64,000 nt of DNA from Acorus gramineus (lineage: Eukaryota > Streptophyta > Magnoliopsida > Acorales > Acoraceae): assembly GCA_030737835.1 (NCBI GenBank), contig CM060848.1:18825309-18889308 (forward strand). The letters run 5' to 3'. Below the pieces are notes generated by a model. The model was not told the DNA's origin. It searched no databases and was given only the letters and a program-made list of their open reading frames with translations. Shown here in pieces: positions 53,947 to 64,000 of the stretch. Position numbers and translations under genes: made by a program. Position 1 is the stretch's first letter. Each line of letters starts with the position of its first letter.

Positions 53947-55338
53947 TCATTTGTGGTAATGGGTGTACACCGTATAGAAGGTTTGGAGTAGTGTGCACAA
54001 CACTAAAACGATGGCTGTTCCGAGCCTAATAGTGCTCCAAGATGTATCACAGTAGTTCGTCACAAGAATTTCTCTCCACCGGTGCTGCCCTGACTCAGAA
54101 TACCTGTTTACCTCATACATGACGCGGGCCAGGTAGTTGCTTGTTTTGGTGTTGGAAAGTGTCCCTCTTTGCAGATTATTGAACACAGTGGAGACCTCAT
54201 CCTTGTTGCTGAAGCTCAATTCTATTATGTTAGCGTCACACAATACTTTCCCATCTTTTGGCGTATCAATCAAAAAATCCATGAAGCTCGCATAAGTTGT
54301 GAAGTACTGGATAGGAGAATAGCACTGTTCATATGCTATTAAATTCTTTAAAATCGGAACAACACCATCAAACATACTTATGGAGGGGATCTCCATTACT
54401 CCCTTCTGAAATTTAACATCCAAGATGGATGTACCCTTCTTTTGATGGAACCTTATCCCACAATCCCTCAATTTCGTAGCACATTGTATCCATTTGCAGG
54501 ACCACCTTTTGTCAGATGGTGTCTCTTTATGATTCAACGTCCAGTCACCTGTTACCTGTATTTGATATAGCAAATCAAACAAATGCTGAACTTTCTGGTT
54601 CTCCAGGTTGAAGTTTTTCCCACAGCAAACAACCAATTCCAAGTACTCTTTGAGATAGGAGTGAGCCAGTGCAATGATGCTAATATGGTCATCATCCGAT
54701 GGCACCAACAGATTATAAAGCTTCTCCACCACAAAAAATGGTATCTGGTTTTCAATTTTCATAAGATCATGAAAAATTTGACCCCAGATGAATGGAGAGT
54801 TGTTTGATGAACCCCTCAGTGGTTCTTCACCATGCTCCTCAAACCCAACCCAATATGTAGGCTCTTCACTGTTCCTCTTCCGGTACTTCATTAACAAGCC
54901 AACCAGAAAACAGCCGTCTATCAGAAGCATCTTAACAAATTCTCTCTCTTCTATATTGAGCTCATCTGCATAACAACTTTTTGCCCTGGTCACCAGACTT
55001 TTCACTGTCTGGAAACAGGTTATCACTGTGCTGTGAGAAACAGTCAAAAACAATCTGCGGACAAGTGCCATCTTTCTCTTTTCCATCAAAGAGTGTTTTC
55101 CCATGTGGTATGGGCCAACGCATATAATTTTTGGTTCATAAGCTGCTGAATCATGACTGCGGAGATTGGGGGGCACGCGGAATATAGAACAGCTCTCGTT
55201 GCGCCATTCTTTCACATATGAAGCTTGTAACTCACCCAATAACAGATGTACATCATCTTTGTCAATATCAAGTACCACGTCACCGTGATATTCTTTCAAA
55301 GAAATTGCATATTTCAATTCATCATCTATATAATTCAC
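53947..55338 (-). CDS. DUF247 (UPF0481) protein, copy B, nearly complete
   Basis: DUF247 is a plant-specific family. Members have been linked to self-incompatibility in grasses and most are unstudied. The open frame of about 463 codons has the family landmarks: SCSIFRVPPNLRSHDSAAYE, ICVGPYHMGKHSLMEKRKM, LLIDGCFLVGLLM, WGQIFHDLMKIENQIPFFV, DVKFQKGVMEIPSISM, then a C-terminal membrane segment (AIVLVLCTLLQTFYTVYT) before the stop. It has one exon, as usual. There is no ATG at the N-terminus: the frame is open from a stop four codons upstream of GTG 55338 and the first Met is near residue 87. Either a short 5' exon is spliced on or the copy is dead. The rest is intact. Copy C is almost identical, so the duplication is young. 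Confidence 0.75.
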   Translation of the reverse strand: MNYIDDELKYAISLKEYHGDVVLDIDKDDVHLLLGELQASYVKEWRNESCSIFRVPPNLRSHDSAAYEPKIICVGPYHMGKHSLMEKRKMALVRRLFLTVSHSTVITCFQTVKSLVTRAKSCYADELNIEEREFVKMLLIDGCFLVGLLMKYRKRNSEEPTYWVGFEEHGEEPLRGSSNNSPFIWGQIFHDLMKIENQIPFFVVEKLYNLLVPSDDDHISIIALAHSYLKEYLELVVCCGKNFNLENQKVQHLFDLLYQIQVTGDWTLNHKETPSDKRWSCKWIQCATKLRDCGIRFHQKKGTSILDVKFQKGVMEIPSISMFDGVVPILKNLIAYEQCYSPIQYFTTYASFMDFLIDTPKDGKVLCDANIIELSFSNKDEVSTVFNNLQRGTLSNTKTSNYLARVMYEVNRYSESGQHRWREILVTNYCDTSWSTIRLGTAIVLVLCTLLQTFYTVYTHYHK

Positions 55339-55672
55339 TATGAAACACTAGATATTATTTTCTGGATCTCAAACATCAAAACATCACAATATATTTCATT
55401 CACTATGACAATGCAGCAAACAAACTATGAAACACTAGATATTACTTTCTGAATCTCAAACATCACAATATATTTCATTCACTATGACAATGCAGCAAAC
55501 AAAGTTCAATTTATCAATGGTAGTAATGGTGGTTGTATACAGTATAAAAGATATGTAAAGCCGTAAACAGTAAGATGGCTGTTATGAACAAAATTGTGTT
55601 CCAGGGTCATGAAGTAGTTTTATACACTCAATGTAGAAGACAATGCGTCAACAGTGTGTCAGGTCCCTTTCA

Positions 55673-56618
55673 TCATTTGTGGTAATGGGTGTACACCGTA
55701 TAGAAGGTTTGGAGTAGTGTGCACAACACTAAAACGATGGCTGTTCCGAGCCTAATAGTGCTCCAAGATGTATCACAGTAGTTCGTCACAAGAATTTCTC
55801 TCCACCGGTGCTGCCCTGACTCAGAATACCTGTTTACCTCATACATGACGCGGGCCAGGTAGTTGCTTGTTTTGGTGTTGGAAAGTGTCCCTCTTTGCAG
55901 ATTATTGAACACAGTGGAGACCTCATCCTTGTTGCTGAAGCTCAATTCTATTATGTTAGCGTCACACAATACTTTCACATCTTTTGGTGTATCAATAAAA
56001 AAATCCATGAAGCTCGCATAAGTTGTGAAGTACTGGATAGGAGAATAGCACTGTTCATATGCTATTAGATTCTTTAAAATCGGAACAACACCATCAAACA
56101 TATTTATGGAGGGGATCTCCATTACTCCCTTCTGAAATTTAACATCCAAGATGGATGTACCCTTCTTTTGATGGAACCTTATCCCACAATCCCTCAATTT
56201 CGTAGCACATTGTATCCATTTGCAGGACCACCTTTTGTCAGATGGTGTCTCTTTATGATTCAACGTCCAGTCACCTGTTACCTGTATTTGATATAGCAAA
56301 TCAAACAAATGCTGAACTTTCTGGTTCTCCAGGTTGAAGTTTTTCCCACAGCAAACAACCAATTCCAAGTACTCTTTGAGATAGGAGTGAGCCAGTTCAA
56401 TGATGCTAATATGGTCATCATCCGGTGGCACCAACAGATTATAAAGCTTCTCCACCACAAAAAATGGTATCTGGTTTTCAATTTTCATAAGACCATGAAA
56501 GATTTGACCCCAGATGAATGGAGAGTTGTTTGATGAACCCCTCAGTGGTTCTTCACCATGCTCCTCAAACCCAACCCAATATGTAGGCTCTTCACTGTTC
56601 CTCTTCCGGTACTTCATT
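55673..56618 (-). pseudogene. DUF247 copy C, N-terminally truncated
   Basis: The frame from MKYRKRNSEEPTYWV to the shared membrane tail and stop matches copy B with only a handful of substitutions. Everything before residue about 150 is missing, because at 56619-56621 the sequence jumps into an inverted DUF247 segment. Confidence 0.88.
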
Positions 56619-57500
56619 AACACCAAAACAAGCAACTACCTGGCCCGCATCATGTATGAGGTAAACAGGTATTCTGAGTCAGGGCAGCACCGGTGGAGAG
56701 AAATTCTTGTGACGAACTACTGTGATACATCTTGGAGCACTATTAGGCTCGGAACAACCATCGTTTTAGTGTTGTGCACACTACTCCAAGCCTTCTATAC
56801 GGCGTACACCCATTACCACAAATGATGAAAGGGACCTGACACACTGTTGACGCATTGTCTTCTACATTGAGTGTATAAAACTACTTCATGACCCTGGAAC
56901 ACAATTTTGTTCATAACAGCCATCTTACTGTTTACGGCTTTACATATCTTTTATACTGTATACAACCACCATTACTACCATTGATAAATTGAACTTTGTT
57001 TGCTGCATTGTCATAGTGAATGAGATATATTGTGATGTTTGAGATTCAGAAAGTAATATCTAGTGTTTCATAGTTTGTTTGCTGCATTGTCATAGTGAAT
57101 GAAATATATTGTGATGTTTTGATGTTTGAGATCCAGAAAATAATATCTAGTGTTTCATAGTGAATGGCATAGATGATGAATTGAAATATGCAATTTCTTT
57201 GAAAGAATATCATGGTGACGTGGTATTTGATATTGACAAAGATGATGTACATCTGTTATTGGGTGAGTTACAAGCTTCATATGTGAAAGAATGGCGCAAC
57301 GAGAGCTGTTCGATATTCCGCGTGCCCCCCAATATCCACAGTCATGATTCAGCGGCCTAGGAACCAAAATTAATATGCGTTGGCCCATACCACATGGGAA
57401 AACACTCTTTGATGGAAAGAGAAAGATGGCACTTGTCCGCAAATTGTTTTCGACTGTTCCTCACAGCACAGTGATAACCTGTTTCCAGACAGTGATTGCG
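56619..57500 (+). pseudogene. DUF247 segment D, inverted (C-terminal end, spacer, N-terminal start)
   Basis: On the plus strand 56622-56825 codes the last 68 residues of a DUF247 copy, followed by its stop, the 330-bp spacer, and then (57160-about 57490) the start of a second copy. It is thus an inverted piece of the array that spans a unit junction. The N-terminal part shares VVFD and SHDSAA with copy A rather than B. It has an in-frame TAG (57358-57360) and a one-base loss near 57417, and breaks off near 57495. Confidence 0.85.
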
Positions 57501-58525
57501 ATTGCTTGTGCTTTAAAATCTCCACCTCCATTGTCAAATAGATAACAACACCATTAAAATGACTTAATTATGCTAAGATCAGTAAATAACAAGCCTACAA
57601 TTTTTACTAGGTCGACCTATGAGAGCTTATAGACAGATTATTAAGATGGACTTCTTTCCAACATTACACCAGCCAACAATCCCTACGAGTCACTTCTAAC
57701 TTCTTTTTTTTTTTTTTTTTGGAAGAAGAAGAAGAACTTTCTAACAACTATTATCTATACATTTTGTGCTGGGTTTTGAGGTAAAGCCATAAAGCCCTAC
57801 TGTAAGAGCTTCCCTTTGTTTAATCCAATAACATTATAGGTGGTGAATTCCCAACTCCCTTAAAAAAATGAAGTCCACAAAACATCAAGACATAATTAAA
57901 TTTTGTTGAATTTCTAAATATGTTATCTAGTGAGAATTTTTCATATTCCATATTTCAATGTACATTCTTACACGCTTCCATATACTGTCAAACACACAGT
58001 GCTGTGCTAAAAACGTGGGTTTGTAAATGCTCAAGCTCATGTTCAATCACGAATTTTTATAGTTCATGAATCTACCGTGAATCTAGTATCACAAAGAAAC
58101 ATGATTTAAAATGTGATAAATAACAAACAATGAGTTTATGCACACTGCACACGACTTTTTTTATCTTTCTCTTTTATTTTTATTTATTTTTAACAAGATT
58201 TTTATCATTGTTGTGAGGCACCAGTAAGGTGTTGGTTACAAATTTATTCATGAATTTTGTGAAGTGTGAATTTAATTTCATTAAAAATCCCATCATTGAG
58301 CAGCAATTCATAAAGCATAAAATGCACTAACCAACCTATTCTTCTAATGATGCAGATTTCCACAAAAGTAGACATAAAAAACAAAATATGTAAGTTTTTT
58401 AAAATTCTAACCATATAATTACTGAACCTTAACGTGAGATCAGCAATACGAATGGAAGAGATTAATCACTAAGTATTTAGAATGGATAAAGCAGGCCTAT
58501 TGAGAGGTAAAATTGTGAAAAGTAC
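57500..58525. other. Spacer between DUF247 array and PLD remnant
   Basis: About 1 kb of AT-rich DNA with a T-run (57703-57720). No exon of either family could be found. The next PLD exon expected after 58526 (IYxLLYKEVALALKINS) is not here. Confidence 0.6.
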
Positions 58526-61443
58526 CTGTACACCTTCCTTGGCTTTTGCCTCTAACAAAGCGTCAAGCCGAGATGACCCATTAATATGGAAAGGGCGTCG
58601 TCGGTAGAGTTCTGGGCACAGCCACCAGTCAGTTATGAATATCTTCATGGAACATTGTATAATCTTAACTTGGTTGGTAAAAAAAAAATTAAATGTAATC
58701 CCGTATAAGCGTAAAACAGAACAAACCTCTGATTTTGCCTATTGAATAGAAGAAGCAATCGCTTCAAATGCAGCATGCCAATCAACAAACCATTGAACTT
58801 GACTGTCATCTTCAGTCAAGCCCCTCGGTGGAGCAAAAGAACCAAATCTGTGTGGATAGCACCAACCTTCAGGAGGCCTCAGACCAGCATCATTTATTGC
58901 TGCAACCCAATCCTTAACTTTGCCACTACTTCTGGTTCTTAACTTGACTGACCGACTCCCACAAGAAACCTTTTGAAATGCTAAGATGGTAATTAGAAAT
59001 TAAATTTTTGAAACAAATATTTTGCTTAACAAATATAGATAACATGATTACTATAAACTATTAAAAAAATGAGCCATAAAATGTTGCAAGATCTCAACAT
59101 CCCAACCCATTAGCATTGTTGATTTGTTGTATCATAAACGCAAAATCCATTATGATCACTACTCCATGCCATATAAAATTTTGACCAGACAAAGTACAAT
59201 GCTTGCCTGATATCAAACTCTCTTTAGCTTAGCCATTAGATTAGGACATGAAAGAAGAACAAACATGGATGTAGATCAGTAGATGCAAGATTCACAGTAC
59301 CAATTATCAATACATCCCAGCTGATATTAATCCAAAAGGCTTGACAATACCCTAGACGCATAGCCAGTCCGGCCAACTATAATACACATATTCCGATCAG
59401 ATAATTCCACATATTTGGAGTCCAGTCACTTATGTTAAGATATGAAAACTTACATCGTCTACCTTGAAGCTGTATGTGTTATCTGGGAGGTTTAAAAATA
59501 AAAAATAAAAAAACTTATAGGCATCATGAGATTAATACGTCAGATTCTTCTACCACAAATAAGATCAAGCCTATTTAGAAAAAGATGATGTAAATTCTTA
59601 GCATAGAAATGTTCAAGTTAGATGCTTAGAAACATGTGAATAGCATATGTGACACTTGGAACTCAGACAATAAACCAACTTCACTCCCACAGTCCCACTT
59701 AATTATGAAAAATCTCAATCCACTTCAGTCATTAGTAAAATCAGCTAACACAAAGGTCCAACCAGACATCTAACAATCCACTGAGATTATCATTCAAATC
59801 TTGAAACAAGATGATATGCCAATCTCCAAATTCAATGCGCCTCTAACCCACCACAACAAAGGCCAAACTTTTTGCTTCCACCACATCCATCATCAACAAC
59901 AGGAATGTCATTTGCACCACATTTAATTTCAAGACTTATTATTTCCCAAAAGAAACATATGAGTCTATAAGAAAATCAATGTCCTTGTAGAACTCACCAA
60001 CCAATTCATTTATCCTGAAAAAAATGCTATTTCAAATGCAAAAACTTTCTTGGCCATCATAGAAAATTCTAGTGTTTGACTCATCGAAAGATATAGAGAT
60101 TGCTCCAGGTACCCAAAACCCAAAGTATTCAAATATCTAAATCTAGCTTCCCATCTGTAGCAATTGAACATATGTAACCCTCTCTTATATCACAATAATT
60201 TACATCTGACCTAGAAAATATGTTAATATAAAGTTGCCAAAACAGGCACCCACAGAGGGGTTCGACATCTACAAGATGACCGCAGAACCTGGCATGATAC
60301 TAGGCATCCATGTTGAATCATCGACATAGCAGTGCCAGATGGGCCACTAATATAGATAAGGGTGTCCAAATGAGAATGTGCTAGCTTTTGCCACCCAAAT
60401 GAAAATCAGATGAATTAGGACAAATTTATAAGCTCACTTTGTCATAGGTATTTTTTCATTCATTTATATAGCTGCTACAATCACACACAAGCACTTTAGC
60501 AGTAACACATCATAATTTTTATCCACTCTATTTGACTTAAATCTTGGCCAGCCCTAACTCCCTATTAGAGAATATAGATTAGGAGATATGAAAAGAAGGA
60601 AAGAGGACAAAATCAGAGGAACCTTTTTCTTTTGTTTTCCTGATATCACAGAGGACTACCTAGATCCCCAAACGATCTGTCACCTAGGACCACATAAATA
60701 ACCTTGCATCCCAAGATTAGGAGTCCATAGCTTCACATTCAGTGTACTACGAACAAATGAATAAAACTTCTTGCAAGACTGCTCATGTACTAGAATGACA
60801 AGTACATTATATAGTCACAGGCAGATGAATAAAAATTATAGAAGAGTAAATCTAAAAGCAGCATACCGTAAAGGATTACGCTCCTTTGTCTCTTTTGCTA
60901 GAGAAACACGACCTTCTCCATTTCCATCAGAAGATGGGAGTACATCAAAAACAATTATATCTAACAGTTTTGCATCAAAGGGATCTTCCAGCAAGGCTAA
61001 GAACCCTGGTTTCAATACAGCCCATACCTGCGTGAAACATAATAGTTAGAAGGCTGAAACATTGTAGACCCAAGTACACATGAAAACCTGTAAAAAAAAA
61101 AAAGTAATCTTTTACTTATGCTTCCACAACATGATCTGGTGAAATATTTCATAAATATCATTTCTTGATGATATCAAGATTTAAATATTAAAACAGATAG
61201 GACACTGGTTATAAAATTTCTTTGAATAAGATATCAAGAAGTCAATGTTGCCTGACCTTAATATTAATAGTTCAATTGTAAAAAAAATACCACAAATACT
61301 TTCCAAATTCTTTACATATGAAATAAATGTGACATTACATATTCCTTATAAAGGTAAACACAAGTCACACCATGATGTTGAACAAACAGTTCTTACTCAT
61401 ACTATCCTGCACTTTTTCAATGGTCATTCATAACAACCAAACC

Positions 61444-61863
61444 CATAGTTCGAAGTGTGCACCCCGGGCGCACATCCCCCCTGTGTGCGGCGCATGTGCC
61501 GCCCAAGTCCAAACTAACTTCGAACATACAGAGCGTTCGAAGTTCAGTTCGAACTGACTTCAAACGTTCGAACTGACTTCAAACGTTCGAACTGACTTCG
61601 AACGCAGAGAGGGCGTTTGAACTTCGAAGTTCAGTTCAAACTGACTTCAAACGGTAAACACCCCCCTCTGGTTTCGAATTGTCGTTCAAACGATAATTCG
61701 AACGACAACATGCCGTTTGAAAGCCGTTCGAAGTTCAGTTTGAACGGTCTCTCGCATTTTTTATTAAAAAAAAAAAAAACTGGGCAGCCATTAAAACGGT
61801 TGCCTTACCCTATGTGTAACCACATATTCGGTACATGTGGTCGGTAAATGGTTTTGAACTATG
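61444..61863. mobile_element. hAT-type non-autonomous transposon in PLD intron
   Basis: The ends CATAGTTCGAAGTG and, reverse-complemented, CATAGTTCAAAACC are terminal inverted repeats. ACCAAACC is repeated exactly on both sides (61436-61443 and 61864-61871), the 8-bp target duplication of the hAT superfamily. It is 420 bp. The inside is unusually rich in TTCGAA/TTCAAA and has no transposase. Confidence 0.88.
61528..61650. repeat. Minisatellite of about 19 bp inside the hAT element
   Basis: TTCGAACTGACTTCAAACG recurs in direct tandem (61567-61585, then with one change at 61586-61604), with related units to each side and inverted relatives TTCGAAGTTCAGTTCGAA. The unit is itself partly palindromic, so the region can fold. 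Confidence 0.8.
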
Positions 61864-63767
61864 ACCAAACCAATTATAAATCATCATTTTTAATATTGAA
61901 ATTCATTCTAAGTCTGCCATCGTGGTCTTTTGGCTAGCCTATAAAGTTGAAAGTATCTTTATCCCAATCTTTCATATCATGTCTTGGGAACACACATGCA
62001 ATAATTTTTTATGAAAAGACTAGACCAATTTTTAGAAATCGAAATATCTAAGAACTCGGGCTTCATGTTCTCTTAAATCATGTAGAAGATGCCCATGAAA
62101 TTAACAACTCTGCTAGATCTACTTTTTTTCTTCCATCAGTAAAGTGAACAACTGGATGAAAAATCAAATTAATGCAAACTAATCAATAAAATAAAACAAC
62201 CACTCAAAGAAATTCACACAGATAATATCCGCAGTCCACCAAAAGATCAAGCAGATTATCAATTTTATACACTCACTTCCACATATCAATTGAAAGCCGC
62301 ACTTTTCTTTTCTTTCCTTTCAATGGTTACATCAACTCAACTAAGAGAATACCTAGTAATTTAGCATTGGACAACCCAATCCCACACGAACCCAGTCATC
62401 GAACTATATTTAATACGTTAAGGGAAACAAAAATAGAATCATACTGTGCTTTCCATGTTCTCATCTATTATTATAATAAGAAACCAGCCCAATTCAGCTT
62501 TCAACCACAATTCGATATTCACAATACATAATTTTACTGTTTCTGGTCAAGAGACTTCAGGTTGACTGAAAATGAAAATAGCATATACGAAGTCAAGTCT
62601 GATATTCACAAACCTGAGATAATGGACAAGTCCCAAAGGCCAGGAGCGCATGATATTAAAGCCTTGCCTAAGCTTTACACTTGTGGGAAAAAGGTATGTG
62701 AGATGCACACAATTGCAAGATGTTGATGATGCCAAGGGTAGTCTACTCAACCAAATAATAGACCCTAGATGCTCCTCCTTAATGTGGAAGAATGGTTGTT
62801 GTCTAAACCGTTTTTTAATGTGCGGCGGAGGTCACTACCCTAGGCCAAGGACCTTCTTGCTCACCCATCAACCCACCAAGAAATCAGGCTCTCACATTAG
62901 CCTATAGTCTATTTTTACAGTGGTCTCTCCACAATCATGTCCACTATTTTGCTGATGTATGATAAATATAGGAGGGGATCATGGTACGTCAAACAAATCC
63001 AAGGTGTCCTTTGGAAAAAGAGAAGGTGGGGGGAGAGAGGGGAATGGTAAGATCCACAGTGGAACTCATGGGGGTTTTGTACAAAAGGGAGGATTAGCAT
63101 TGTATGCTAGTATAGATTACTAAACAACAAATTAAGGAATTCAAAATGAACAGAAATAAATTTCAGTCACGAGATATTTCAACAATAGGTGCATGTATGG
63201 TCCAATGTACTTCATTTAAACATCCATACTGTAATGGATTTAGGTAAACATGGATAATATCAGATAATAGAAATTTAGCTTTCTTTACAATAGCCAGATT
63301 AATGAGATCAACTTAATCCAATCAGCTTTCTGTGCACGATACACTTAATCAATAAGAAGAATGAAAATAATTTTTCCTCCATGACCAATATACAAGTCTT
63401 CATTGATCAGAACATGTTAAAGAAATAAAGAAAAGCATTTAGTTTAAACAAAATATTAAACAATTCCAAACTAGATTTCATTCATTTACAAAAATCCATG
63501 GCTCAGACATCATTTTTCCCTGAAACTCTTCAAGAGATAAATATTTTAATTTCACAAAACATCTTCTTAACTTTTGGGAGATCAAACCATCTTTACCTTT
63601 TGCCAATTCCCATTGCAACAACTGAACCAATGGCACGTGCAGCATTTTCTATCATCACCATCCTTCTGAATTTTTGGCAGATGCCTCACCGTTACATATT
63701 CCTCTTTCAGCTTAGGCCCACACTCCGGCAAAAAAGATAACTTAGAAACCTCTAAAAACTTACAGAC

Positions 63768-64000
63768 CTGCAACTCAAAAAAAGAAGAAGCTCAAACATA
63801 GTTGGTTTATGATAGCATGAAAACAGAACATATGAATAAAGATGTCATGAAAACAGATAAAAGGTACTGACAAAACAATTAAGTTAAGATGATCCAGAAT
63901 ACTGAGAAATATGATGGCATGAACGATGTAATTAATTATCGTGCAATCAGCCATCAAGGAGCACGCATCCTTTAATGTAATCAAAGAATCAAGCAAGCAA
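63768..64000. other. Right edge: intron of the PLD remnant
   Basis: AT-rich sequence upstream of the exon starting at 63767, with no further exon recognised before the window ends. Confidence 0.5.

Larger units (their letters stand above)
58526..63767 (-). pseudogene. Phospholipase D zeta (PX-PH type) gene remnant
   Basis: PLD zeta hydrolyses phosphatidylcholine to phosphatidic acid. Four exons on the minus strand are recognised: 63767-63597 (VCKFLEVSKLSFLPECGPKL... NWQK), 61027-60867 (VWAVLKPGFLALLEDPFDAK), 58980-58737 (GKVKDWVAAINDAGLRPPEG...) and 58642-58526 (WWLCPELYRRRPF, LEAKAKEGVQ). They cover the PH region and the start of the catalytic half. The first two are intact with clean splice sites. 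The third carries an extra base near its start and a TAG where the family has an Asn-type codon before AKSE, and has FVDWH for the usual FVDGG. No exon after LEAKAKEGVQ was found down to 51 kb, so both HKD motifs are missing. PX-domain exons would lie right of the window. Confidence 0.8.

Overview
The window is nuclear DNA from a dicot plant. Genes are split by AT-rich introns with GT..AG borders, the intergenic DNA carries plant-type MITEs and a SINE, and the products are plant-specific (ethylene receptor, DUF247, clade-E PP2C, zeta-type phospholipase D). I cannot name the species. No bacterial-style operons, CRISPR arrays, tRNA or rRNA genes were seen.

Layout. 1-4.3 kb: 3' half of a pumilio-24 (APUM24/PUF6-like) gene, plus strand, running in from the left edge. 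6.0-14.7 kb: complete mitochondrial fumarase gene, plus strand, 17 coding exons, 493 residues. 17.7-21.6 kb: complete 8-exon gene on the minus strand for a gamma-glutamylcyclotransferase-fold (AIG2-like) protein of 243 residues. It is convergent with fumarase and divergent from 23.3-27.7 kb, an intact subfamily-1 ethylene receptor without receiver domain (ERS1), 634 residues. 27.7-36.5 kb: transposon-rich DNA holding a broken partial copy of the PP2C gene that follows. 36.6-39.7 kb: complete 5-exon clade-E (EGR-like) PP2C gene, minus strand, 360 residues. 40-49.7 kb: repeats, including a GC-rich island and a 5'-truncated SINE with an 18-bp target duplication. 49.7-50.9 kb: secreted glycine-rich protein gene with a Cys-rich tail and two reading-frame changes. 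53.2-57.5 kb: tandem and inverted DUF247 copies, of which one is nearly whole and none has a visible start codon. 58.5-63.8 kb: exons of a phospholipase D zeta-like gene, minus strand, with a stop and a frameshift and no downstream exons in the window; an intron holds a hAT-type element with a perfect 8-bp target duplication.

Working relations. The intact genes are housekeeping or signalling genes with no shared pathway. The link I can suggest is positional: from memory, EGR3 and APUM24 are neighbours in Arabidopsis, so their presence about 32 kb apart here may be stretched microsynteny. The most active parts of the window are the PP2C partial duplication, which appears to have gained its own promoter-like leader, and the DUF247 array with an inverted junction at 3-bp microhomology beside a decaying PLD gene.
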